This document shows, piece by piece, positions 14,995 through 22,469 of a DNA stretch of 64,000 nucleotides. A program made the translations under genes and the position numbers. The stretch comes from an uncultured Christensenellaceae bacterium (GTDB taxonomy: Bacteria; Bacillota; Clostridia; Christensenellales; Pumilibacteraceae), in assembly GCA_910586925.1 (NCBI GenBank), contig CAJUKG010000001.1, forward strand, positions 1 through 64,000, in the 5' to 3' direction. Within the stretch, counting starts at the first letter, position 1, and each line of letters starts with the position of its first letter. The notes under the pieces were generated by a model. It ran no database searches. It had not been told where the DNA came from and was given only the letters and a program-made list of their open reading frames with translations.

Positions 14995-16824
14995 ATGGAT
15001 TTTTCTCAAAGCGACAATTTCAATGCCGAGTGCATAGCCGAGGAGACGGAGCACCTGTGTGCGACGCTCGACAACATTCGCGAGCAGATAGACCTGCTCG
15101 AAAACGACGGATTCGCGTACCGCATCGTCAATATGTACGACGAACTTGACGTGGAAGAATTTCGCACCGACAAGTTCCGTCACGACGAGCGACAGCGGGA
15201 TATCGCGATCCTCAAGCGCACGCTCGACACGCCGTATTTCGCGCGCATGAAACTTGTGCCGACGGGCAGGACGACGGAAGCCGCGCTCGACACGCCGAGC
15301 ATGACGCGGCGGCGTTCGCTTACGTTCGATTACGAAGTGCCGCTCGGCGAGGAGATCGACGTGTATGTCGGCGCGAATGTTGTCGTGTACAAAGATAGGA
15401 TAATCATATTTTCGCACAATTCGCCGCTCGGCAACAAGGTGTACGAGCGGTTCGACGGCGGCACGGTCGAGTACGGCGGGTACGAATACAAAGTGATATT
15501 CAGACGCAAGTTCGACATACGCGGCGGCAAGCTCGAAGCGATGTTTCAGGATTTCTCGATCGAAGCGGGCGGGGTGGTTTACGACAAGTTCCTCGCGCAC
15601 ATGCTCGAGGTCAAGCGCGGCGACAAGCGGCTTACGGACATTATTCCCACCATTCAGGCGAATCAGAACGCGGTCATAGTCCGTCCCGCCGACGAAAATT
15701 GCGTCGTTGCGGGCTGTGCTGGTTGCGGCAAAACCATGCTGTTATTGCAACGGCTCGAGTATTTGAGTTTCAATAAAAAGATCGAGCTGTCCGACGTGTA
15801 TATTATTGCGCCGAGCGACAGGTACGCCGCGCACATTCAGCCCGTCGTGGACGACCTCATGATAAACGCGGCGCGACGTGTCACCATGCCCGTACTGTAC
15901 CGCGAGCTTATTCTTTCTTTGCGCGGGATCAAGAGTTCGGCGCGGCGCGAACTTAATTCGTGCGAGCCTTGCGGCGATGAAGGATTGCCCGATTCCGCGG
16001 TGACGGCTTGTTACGGCGACGACGTGAAGCGCAAACTGATCACCGCGCTCGCACCCGTCAGACAGAGTTATCGCGCCCGCATGTCGGTATACCGCGCGGA
16101 GCTTGCGGCGTACGAGGAGGCGACGCGTTCGGTGTATTACGGCGGCGACGCGAAAAAACCGACGCTGCCCGCGGTCGGAGTCGATCTCGCAAAATTGCCG
16201 TTCCTGCCCGATCTCGGCGGACGGTTTAGTAAATGCAAACTGTATCTTCTTCTCACCGCGTACTGCTACATTCTCGGCAAGCCCGATTTCGACAAAGCTC
16301 TTTTTATCGACGAGGGTCAAGACTATTTTCTCAACGAGTACAAACTTCTCGCCGAATGTACCAAAGCGGTCGTCAACGTGTACGGCGACACCAACCAACA
16401 GCTTGTAGACGGTCGCGGGGTGTGCGACTTCGCTCGGCTGGACGCGCTGTGGAACATGCAACACTACGCTCTTAACGAGAACTACCGCAACGCGCGGGAA
16501 ATAACCGAGTATGTGAACGGACTGCTCGGCATGAACGTCACTTCGCTCGGGCTTGACGGCGGCACCGTCGAACACGCGCCGCTCGAAAGTCTGCCGCATC
16601 TTCTTGCGGGCACGGGCGACGACCGCGTGGCGGTGATCTATCCCGAACGCGACGCCTCGCTCGGCTCGAGGCTCGCAAAAATCGTTCCGCGCGACATGCT
16701 GTATACCGTCGCGCAAAGCAAGGGAATGGAATACGAGCGTGTGTATGTGTGCGGCGCGCTTTCCGATAAAGAAAAATATGTCGCGTATACGCGCGCCCTC
16801 GCTCGGCTGTATATACTCGAGTGA
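14995..16824 (+). CDS. HelD-like superfamily 1 ATPase
   Basis: 609 residues. The N-terminal helical arm plus 'TPYFARMKL' and the strand-rich segment before the ATPase resemble HelD, the motor that clears RNA polymerase. The diagnostic 'DIIPTIQANQNAVIV' precedes Walker A GCAGCGKT (about 239-246). Walker B is 'LFIDEGQD' (about 436-443), with SF1 motif III 'VYGDTNQQL' and motifs V/VI as 'VAQSKGMEYERVYV' and 'YVAYTRALARLY'. Bacillus HelD is about 774 residues, so this one is shorter, with a reduced insertion between motifs I and II. It could instead be another UvrD-like helicase; the HelD-type region before Walker A favours HelD. Confidence 0.75.
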   Translation: MDFSQSDNFNAECIAEETEHLCATLDNIREQIDLLENDGFAYRIVNMYDELDVEEFRTDKFRHDERQRDIAILKRTLDTPYFARMKLVPTGRTTEAALDTPSMTRRRSLTFDYEVPLGEEIDVYVGANVVVYKDRIIIFSHNSPLGNKVYERFDGGTVEYGGYEYKVIFRRKFDIRGGKLEAMFQDFSIEAGGVVYDKFLAHMLEVKRGDKRLTDIIPTIQANQNAVIVRPADENCVVAGCAGCGKTMLLLQRLEYLSFNKKIELSDVYIIAPSDRYAAHIQPVVDDLMINAARRVTMPVLYRELILSLRGIKSSARRELNSCEPCGDEGLPDSAVTACYGDDVKRKLITALAPVRQSYRARMSVYRAELAAYEEATRSVYYGGDAKKPTLPAVGVDLAKLPFLPDLGGRFSKCKLYLLLTAYCYILGKPDFDKALFIDEGQDYFLNEYKLLAECTKAVVNVYGDTNQQLVDGRGVCDFARLDALWNMQHYALNENYRNAREITEYVNGLLGMNVTSLGLDGGTVEHAPLESLPHLLAGTGDDRVAVIYPERDASLGSRLAKIVPRDMLYTVAQSKGMEYERVYVCGALSDKEKYVAYTRALARLYILE

Positions 16825-16957
16825 GATACATCCGTGCCGCCCGCCGCCGCGCAGTCGAGTGTTTTATAACGTGCGCGCATGACGCAGACGAGGCAAATGT
16901 GTGCATTGTTTCACAAACCGCACCATAAAATAATCGGTTATGTACACATTGCAACCA

Positions 16958-16985
16958 TTGCGTAAACAATTTCGGAGGTTATAAT
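16958..16985 (+). promoter_or_regulatory. Probable promoter for the HtrA-like gene
   Basis: TTGCGT, 16-base spacer, TATAAT at 16980-16985. The spacer contains TTCGGAGG, and a near copy (TTCGGAGGA) is the ribosome site at 17031-17039. This duplication might mislead start prediction. Confidence 0.5.
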
Positions 16986-17045
16986 ATTTGTATTGTATCG
17001 GGCGGTCGCGGCGCAGCGTGCCGTTTGTATTTCGGAGGACGGATC

Positions 17046-18128
17046 ATGGGCAGAAAGGTAAATAGTGTTTTGTTGTTGGCGGCTGCGGCGTGCGTAGCCG
17101 CGTGCTGTATCGGATGCGACGACGGAAGTCTTGACCGTACGGGGAAGTATGTATCGTATATTTCGACAAACACCGAAGTATACAGTTCCACTGCGGAAAT
17201 GGTGGCGGCGGTAGCCGACACGGTGGTGGAGATCCGCACCGAGTCCACCGTCACGCAGTGGGGAATGCAGTACGTCGTATCGGGCGCGGGGAGCGGAGTT
17301 ATCGTCGCGCACGCGGACACCGATAAATCCATTTACTATATCATCACCAATAACCACGTGATAGAAGGTGCGCGGGATATTCACGTATCGTTGCGTTCGG
17401 GCGTCACGTACGACGCGGAGCTTATCGCTACCGATGTTCGCGGCGACGTCGCGGTCATAGCTATCGAGGAGAACGAAACGCTCAACCGCGCGGTGTGGGG
17501 GAACAGCGATTCGCTCAAAGTGGGCGAGGACGTTGTGGCTATAGGCAATCCCCTCGGCTCGCTCGGCGGCACAGTCACCAAAGGCATAATTTCATCCAAG
17601 GCGCGGAATATCGCCGTAGGCAATCATACCATGACACTGTTGCAAACGGACACCGCGATCAATCCCGGAAATTCGGGCGGCGGGCTTTTCAATATGCGCG
17701 GCGAACTCATCGGCATCGTGAATGCCAAAACGAGCGACGAGGAAGTGGAAGGTATCTGCTTTGCTATTCCCGCAAACACGGCGCGCGCGATTTACGGCGA
17801 TCTCGTCGAGTACGGCGCAGTGCGCGGCAGAGCGTCGCTCGGCATAGAAGTCGCAACTGTCGGCACGAATATGCTTTGCGTCACTTCCGCGGGGAACAGT
17901 CCCGCGAATACTTTTATGCAGTACGACCGCATTTATAAAATCGGAGACAGAGAGATCACGTCGCTGCTTTCGTACAACGACGCGGTCGCCGAACTCGTGC
18001 CCGGCGACGACGTGCAAGTTACGGTGTACCGCGGCAGGTATTCGGGCGGCGGATTCTTCGGACAGACTTTGACGTTCGACGCAAATCCCACGACGTTCAC
18101 CGTTAAAGCGGGCGGTGTCGCTTTATGA
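17046..18128 (+). CDS. HtrA/DegP-like trypsin-type serine protease lipoprotein
   Basis: 360 residues from ATG 17046 with GGAGGA 7 bases upstream. The N-terminus is a lipoprotein-like signal (hydrophobic, with Cys at 16, 20, 21 and 24; 'VAAC' or 'CIGC' could be the lipobox). The protease domain shows the full catalytic triad: His104 ('TNNHVIEG'), Asp134 ('RGDVAVIAI'), Ser210 ('NPGNSGGGL'). A PDZ domain (about 263-355) follows. The protein should act outside the cell membrane in protein quality control. The stop overlaps the next ATG by four bases. Confidence 0.9.
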   Translation: MGRKVNSVLLLAAAACVAACCIGCDDGSLDRTGKYVSYISTNTEVYSSTAEMVAAVADTVVEIRTESTVTQWGMQYVVSGAGSGVIVAHADTDKSIYYIITNNHVIEGARDIHVSLRSGVTYDAELIATDVRGDVAVIAIEENETLNRAVWGNSDSLKVGEDVVAIGNPLGSLGGTVTKGIISSKARNIAVGNHTMTLLQTDTAINPGNSGGGLFNMRGELIGIVNAKTSDEEVEGICFAIPANTARAIYGDLVEYGAVRGRASLGIEVATVGTNMLCVTSAGNSPANTFMQYDRIYKIGDREITSLLSYNDAVAELVPGDDVQVTVYRGRYSGGGFFGQTLTFDANPTTFTVKAGGVAL

Positions 18129-18385
18129 TACACTCGATGAGCGGCGGAGTGCTCGACGAATGGGGCACGTATACTTTTGCCAAAGTCGTGTTCGACGGCG
18201 GCGACGGCAAGCCGTATTGGTACGTCGCCGAGTTCGAAGTCGACGAGGGCGACAAAGTGCTCGCGCCGTTCGGGGGCGGCAACGTCGGAAAACCCGCGAC
18301 GGTAATCAAAGTGGAGCGCGGCGTGTCCGGTCAGGTGTCGCCCGTGCCCGTTCGTAGGGCGAAGCGGCTTATAAGCAAGCTGTAG
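18125..18385 (+). CDS. Small beta-rich protein resembling the PriA N-terminal fold
   Basis: 86 residues, overlapping the protease stop (ATGA). 'AEFEVDEGDKVLAPFGGGNVG' followed by 'KPATVIKVERG' resembles the small beta-barrel at the N-terminus of PriA helicases ('gDrVlVPFg...'), which binds a DNA 3' end. Here the barrel stands alone, with no helicase part. The likeness is by eye and the function is unknown. Co-transcription with the HtrA-like gene is likely. Confidence 0.6.
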   Translation: MIHSMSGGVLDEWGTYTFAKVVFDGGDGKPYWYVAEFEVDEGDKVLAPFGGGNVGKPATVIKVERGVSGQVSPVPVRRAKRLISKL

Positions 18386-18468
18386 GGCGGCGGAAATATT
18401 CGACGGTGTTCTGCAGGCATAACGGCGAAGCCGCGCCCGCGCGAGCTTTCCACACGGGTATTATTCGC

Positions 18469-18497
18469 TTGACAAACGCCGTTCGTCGCTGTATAAT
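18469..18497 (+). promoter_or_regulatory. Consensus promoter giving a very short or absent leader
   Basis: TTGACA at 18469-18474, 17-base spacer, TATAAT at 18492-18497. The expected start of transcription (about 18504) coincides with the ATG of the next gene. Confidence 0.75.
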
Positions 18498-18503
18498 TAG
18501 GTT

Positions 18504-18881
18504 ATGTTTTTGAGTTCGTTGGATGCGTATATCGTAATACCCGTGATAGTCGTGGTCGTCGCGCAGTATGCTTTCGCGCTGTTCTGCTTGATGAAGCTCG
18601 CGTATCTCGACATCAGTCGGAAAAACTATGTGCTGTGGAATCTGCTTATTCTCGTGGTGTTCTTCATCGGCGGTGCGGCGTTCCTCATTTATTACAGCAA
18701 ACACCCCGAACTCAAGATAGAAAAAACTTCGGAAATCACCGACGCCGCCGAGCATGCGGGCGATCCCGAAGCGACGAGCGACGCAGATCCCGCGGAGTCG
18801 GAATCCGCCGACGTATCGAGCGGGTCGGAAGGCGAGGTCGCGCAAGACAAGGACGAACCGCCTCGGTCGGACGACGAATAA
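18504..18881 (+). CDS. Small membrane protein with acidic tail
   Basis: 125 residues. Two membrane helices (about 8-30 and 46-68), then an acidic, disordered tail rich in D, E, S and A. No domain recognised. The ATG has no ribosome site and falls at the predicted +1 of the promoter, so the mRNA may be leaderless. The next in-frame ATG (residue 30) would remove the first helix, which argues for the annotated start. Followed by a terminator at 18899. Confidence 0.65.
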   Translation: MFLSSLDAYIVIPVIVVVVAQYAFALFCLMKLAYLDISRKNYVLWNLLILVVFFIGGAAFLIYYSKHPELKIEKTSEITDAAEHAGDPEATSDADPAESESADVSSGSEGEVAQDKDEPPRSDDE

Positions 18882-18898
18882 TCGAATATAAAATCACG

Positions 18899-18924
18899 TG
18901 CCGCGATTATTTTCGCGGCATTTT
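18899..18924 (+). terminator. Terminator of the small membrane protein gene
   Basis: TGCCGCG (18899-18905) pairs with CGCGGCA (18914-18920), followed by TTTTC. Confidence 0.7.
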
Positions 18925-18937
18925 CATTGCTAATCGG

Positions 18938-19004
18938 TAGGTTGTGTCAAAATAACGGTAATCTGTGCACAGTTCATGCAAAACACTCGGATATGTGTTA
19001 CAAT
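18938..19004 (+). promoter_or_regulatory. Direct repeats with LytTR-type spacing plus -10 box upstream of the CotH gene
   Basis: TAGGTTGTGTC (18938-18948) and TAATCTGTGCA (18959-18969) repeat with a 21-bp period, the spacing used by LytTR regulators. A TACAAT -10 lies at 18999-19004 with no good -35, as expected for an activated promoter. A very similar pair stands before the GH3 operon at 38230. Suggests control by the response regulator at 35728; inference. Confidence 0.4.
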
Positions 19005-19074
19005 GATATTACTTGCAGTATGCTCATGCCGTATCGGCATGTTTTTGCACATAACGCCCCAAAGGAGAAAATGT

Positions 19075-21153
19075 ATGAAAACCAATCGACACATGCGTAT
19101 GACCGCGATAATGCTACTGTGCGTGATTTTATGCGCGGCACTGTTCGGGTGCTCGCCGCACGTACACAGTTACACCGACGGCAAGTGCGCTTGCGGCGAG
19201 GAGTGTCCGCATAGGTATAACGGCGGTGTGTGCATTATTTGCGGCGAAGAATGCAGGCATGAATACGACGCAGACAGCAAGTGCGGCATTTGCGGCATTA
19301 CGTGTCCGCACGACTACGAGAACGGTGTTTGCATAGACTGCGAAAAGCCTTGCGAACACGAGTACATAATAGGCATATGCACGGTGTGCGGTATCGAATG
19401 TGCGCATGCAGCATACTCTAACGGCTTGTGCGTCGAGTGCGGCGAGGCGTGTACGCATCCGCGCTATACGAACAGCGTTTGTGCCGTGTGCGGGACCGCA
19501 TGCGACCATCCGAGTTATACGGACGGGGCGTGCGACGTGTGCGAAAAGATCTGCGAACATGCCGAATACGCGCACGGCGTGTGTGTCGAATGCGGCGAGG
19601 CGTGCGCACATGACGAGTACGCGGACGGCGTATGCACGGTGTGCGGCGAAGCGTGCGAACACGATTACGTCAACAAGGTCTGTCTGGTATGCGGTATGGC
19701 GAAGCCACCGCATTACGATTACGAAGCGAACTATGCCGATAAACTTCCGCGCATAAACATATCGACGGTGAACGCCGCCGACGCACCCGCGCTCATGACG
19801 ACGGAGAGCATGGGCTTTAACGGTCAACCGGGCAGTAAGGATAACCGCCCGTATTACGATTGCTCGATCTCGGTGAGCAACTGCGCCGCCGAGCATGTGT
19901 TGACGGACATTGCCGCGCAGGTCAAAATTCGCGGCAACTATACCGCGAACTATCCTAAGAAACCGTTCCGCATCAAGTTCGGCAAAAAGCAGGCGATGCT
20001 CGGCTTGAACGAAGGGCGCAAGTTCAAGAGTTGGGTACTGCTTGCCGACTACAAAGACATTGCGATGACCCGCAACGCGCTCACGTTCTACTTGAGCAAG
20101 CAGATCCTCGGTTCGGACGATTATTACTCCACCGACTTCATGCCCGTCGAGCTGTATCTCAACAACACATACTGGGGAATGTACCTTCTTGCCGAGCAAC
20201 AGCAGACGGGTACGGGGCGCGTGGATATTGCCGAGCCGGACGACGATTATCAAGGCACCGATATAGGATATCTCATCGAGTACGACGGGTATTACAATAT
20301 AGAGATCCCCGCCGAACGGTTCTCGTTCGATTATTACGGACGCAAACAGCTCACCGTGTATAACGGCAGTAAAGTCACGCCGCCCGATTACGGTTTTTCG
20401 GTAAAGAGCGACGTGTATTACGACGACGTGAACAACTGCGCGCAGACGAAATATATTTCCGAGTATACCGCCAACCTGTACAAACTGTGCTACGAAGCGG
20501 TGTACAGTCACAAATATTATGCGTTCAATTCTTCGCGGACGGGGCTTGTCGCATATGTTCCCAAAACGAACGAGCCTGTGCGCGAGACGATAGAAAAGGT
20601 GATCGACGTGCGTTCGCTCGTCGATACGTACATAATCAACGAGATAGCCTGCGACGCCGATCTGGCTTGGTCGAGCTTTTACATGTCCGTCGATTTGAGC
20701 GCGTCGGGCGACGGGCGGATGCGGTTCGAGGCTCCGTGGGATTTCGATTCCGCGCTCGGACTCAAAGATACCTGCGCGAGCGGCGAGGGGTTATTCGCGG
20801 CGAACTGCAACAACCCCTGGCTCGTGCTGTTCATAAACGAGAGCTGGTTCAGAAACGAGATCCGCAATAAGTGGAAGGAAACTTCGGAAGCGGGTGTATT
20901 CGACAGGGCGAGGGAATTCATTCGCTCGGGTCGCGAAAAGTACGCGGACGGCTATCGGCGCAACTTCGATAAATGGGGCTTCGTCAAATCGAGCGAGCTT
21001 AACTGGACGGCTATGCAGCTCAAAGACCATGCCGCCGCAGTCGAGCACCTTTACGATTGGTTCGATACGCGCATTAAGTATCTCGACCGGGTTTGGAACA
21101 CGCAAATGAATTCCGATCGCGCATTGCGCGGTGTGACGCCCGCATATGTATGA
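19075..21153 (+). CDS. CotH-kinase-domain lipoprotein with Cys/His repeat array
   Basis: 692 residues from ATG 19075 (AAAGGAGA 7 bases upstream; the longer frame lacks a ribosome site). Lipobox LFGC with Cys26. Residues about 31-205 hold roughly nine copies of a 19-22-residue unit of pattern H-x-Y-x-x-G-x-C-x-x-C-G-E-x-C, which could bind metal. The CotH domain covers about 245-650: 'AAQVKIRGNYTANYPKKPFR' at its start, 'KSWVLLADYKDIAMTRNAL', 'LAEQQQTGTGRVDI', and the 'MRFEAPWDFDSALGL' segment with the metal-binding Asp-Phe-Asp. CotH proteins are atypical kinases first known from spore coats; in anaerobes related domains sit on surface proteins. Target and activity here are unknown. Single gene, possibly under LytTR control. 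Confidence 0.85.
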   Translation: MKTNRHMRMTAIMLLCVILCAALFGCSPHVHSYTDGKCACGEECPHRYNGGVCIICGEECRHEYDADSKCGICGITCPHDYENGVCIDCEKPCEHEYIIGICTVCGIECAHAAYSNGLCVECGEACTHPRYTNSVCAVCGTACDHPSYTDGACDVCEKICEHAEYAHGVCVECGEACAHDEYADGVCTVCGEACEHDYVNKVCLVCGMAKPPHYDYEANYADKLPRINISTVNAADAPALMTTESMGFNGQPGSKDNRPYYDCSISVSNCAAEHVLTDIAAQVKIRGNYTANYPKKPFRIKFGKKQAMLGLNEGRKFKSWVLLADYKDIAMTRNALTFYLSKQILGSDDYYSTDFMPVELYLNNTYWGMYLLAEQQQTGTGRVDIAEPDDDYQGTDIGYLIEYDGYYNIEIPAERFSFDYYGRKQLTVYNGSKVTPPDYGFSVKSDVYYDDVNNCAQTKYISEYTANLYKLCYEAVYSHKYYAFNSSRTGLVAYVPKTNEPVRETIEKVIDVRSLVDTYIINEIACDADLAWSSFYMSVDLSASGDGRMRFEAPWDFDSALGLKDTCASGEGLFAANCNNPWLVLFINESWFRNEIRNKWKETSEAGVFDRAREFIRSGREKYADGYRRNFDKWGFVKSSELNWTAMQLKDHAAAVEHLYDWFDTRIKYLDRVWNTQMNSDRALRGVTPAYV

Positions 21154-21163
21154 TCAAGAGTGC

Positions 21164-21185
21164 GGGACGCAGTAGGCTGCGTCCC
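21164..21185. repeat. GGGACGCAG/CTGCGTCCC hairpin repeat
   Basis: A perfect 9-bp stem with a four-base loop after the CotH gene. The same hairpin is at 38068-38089 and a related one at 38127-38148. It may serve as a terminator here but has no T run, so I class it as a dispersed repeat. Confidence 0.55.
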
Positions 21186-21284
21186 CTACGGAAAATCGGG
21201 AAACGTTCTATCGCTCCGTAGGACGCGCGTTTTTGATGCCGCGATTTTTAATTGTCGATTATTGATTTTTAATTTATCAAGTTA

Positions 21285-21313
21285 TTGACATATTTGTATA
21301 AATAGTGTATAAT
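21285..21313 (+). promoter_or_regulatory. Perfect consensus promoter of island B
   Basis: TTGACA at 21285-21290, 17-base spacer, TATAAT at 21308-21313. It drives the radical SAM/SPASM gene at 21366 and probably the following genes through 30736, which overlap or are closely spaced. Confidence 0.85.
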
Positions 21314-21365
21314 AAATATCAATAATTTCGCTTTTATAACGCGAGTTTTATGTCGGGAGAATATT

Positions 21366-22466
21366 TTGCCTTACTGTAATAAAAAAATCATATCTTTTTT
21401 GCTTACGAACAGATGTAATATGGCGTGCAAATACTGTTACGGTGCGCGCAAAGTGGATTACAAGCGACTCGATCTCGATTTTGCAAAGTGCGGGATAGAC
21501 GAGTATGTGGCAACGGGTATCGTGAACGGTATACGCTTTTTCGGCAACGGCGAGCCGTCCACCGAGCCGCAACTGATTAAAGATATTTGCGAGTACGCGC
21601 GGAAGTACCGCGACGATATAAACTGCGAGATACAGACGAACGGCTTTTTCAGCCCCAAGCTCGCCGAATGGCTTGCTTATAACATGGACGAGATCTGGGT
21701 GTCGATGGATCTTCTTCCCGATACGCACGACATGTTCCGCGTCACCAAAAACGGCAAGCCGACTTCGGGCATAATCGAGCGCAACCTGCGGTATTTCAAC
21801 GGTCTGTCGGACAAGCGCGCGATGGTGGGGGTGCGGAGCACGATCACGCCGTACAATATCGACCGCATGGAAGAAGGGATACGCTATCTTAACGACTTGG
21901 GCATCAAGTACATATGGGTAGACCCCATTTTCGAGCCTGTCAGCGAGGCGGAGGACAAGACTTTCGAGCCGATAAACAACATGCATTTCGCGCGGAAGTT
22001 CATCGAGGCGCGGCGGTTCGCGCACACGCTCGGCGTTTTTTACGAGAGCAATTTCACCACCAACTTCGACGGTCCGACGTGCTATAACTGTCGGTCGTGC
22101 CTGCCGATGCCGCACCTCACAATGGATGGTTACGTGTCGGCGTGCGAGATGTGCATGAGCGGTACCGACGCAGGCAAGATGGACGCGTTTATTTACGGTA
22201 AGTACGACAAGGAACACAATCGCATAATCTACGACGAGAAGAAGATAGAGGTGTTGCAAAGCCGCACTCTTGCAAATCTTCCCGATTGCGCGGACTGCAT
22301 TGCGCGCGAACATTGCGCGGGATTTTGCCTCGGCGAAACGCTCAACGAGAAAGGCGATCTGTTCAAGATAAAAGACATTGTTTGCGAGCCGCTTCGCTAC
22401 ATATACGCAAAGATCGGCAACGACTATGCGCAGTACGGCGGCGAGTTCAAATACAAGCATCCTTAA
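21366..22466 (+). CDS. Radical SAM/SPASM-type protein
   Basis: 366 residues, TTG start at 21366 with CGGGAGA upstream. The radical SAM motif is 'CNMACKYC' (C17, C21, C24), followed by 'GNGEPS' as the SAM-binding glycine segment. The C-terminal third carries further cysteines ('CYNCRSC', 'CEMC', 'CADCIAREHCAGFC') in the order expected for SPASM auxiliary iron-sulfur clusters. SPASM enzymes usually modify peptides or proteins. No small precursor peptide is obvious nearby, so the target could be one of the island's own proteins. It begins the island B operon, 3 bases before the next gene. Confidence 0.85.
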   Translation: MPYCNKKIISFLLTNRCNMACKYCYGARKVDYKRLDLDFAKCGIDEYVATGIVNGIRFFGNGEPSTEPQLIKDICEYARKYRDDINCEIQTNGFFSPKLAEWLAYNMDEIWVSMDLLPDTHDMFRVTKNGKPTSGIIERNLRYFNGLSDKRAMVGVRSTITPYNIDRMEEGIRYLNDLGIKYIWVDPIFEPVSEAEDKTFEPINNMHFARKFIEARRFAHTLGVFYESNFTTNFDGPTCYNCRSCLPMPHLTMDGYVSACEMCMSGTDAGKMDAFIYGKYDKEHNRIIYDEKKIEVLQSRTLANLPDCADCIAREHCAGFCLGETLNEKGDLFKIKDIVCEPLRYIYAKIGNDYAQYGGEFKYKHP

Positions 22467-22469
22467 GGA

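Noticed and set aside
19150..19690. Regular spaced repeats that might suggest a CRISPR array
   Set aside because: The repeats are imperfect, in frame and encode the Cys/His units of the CotH lipoprotein; no cas genes or identical repeats.
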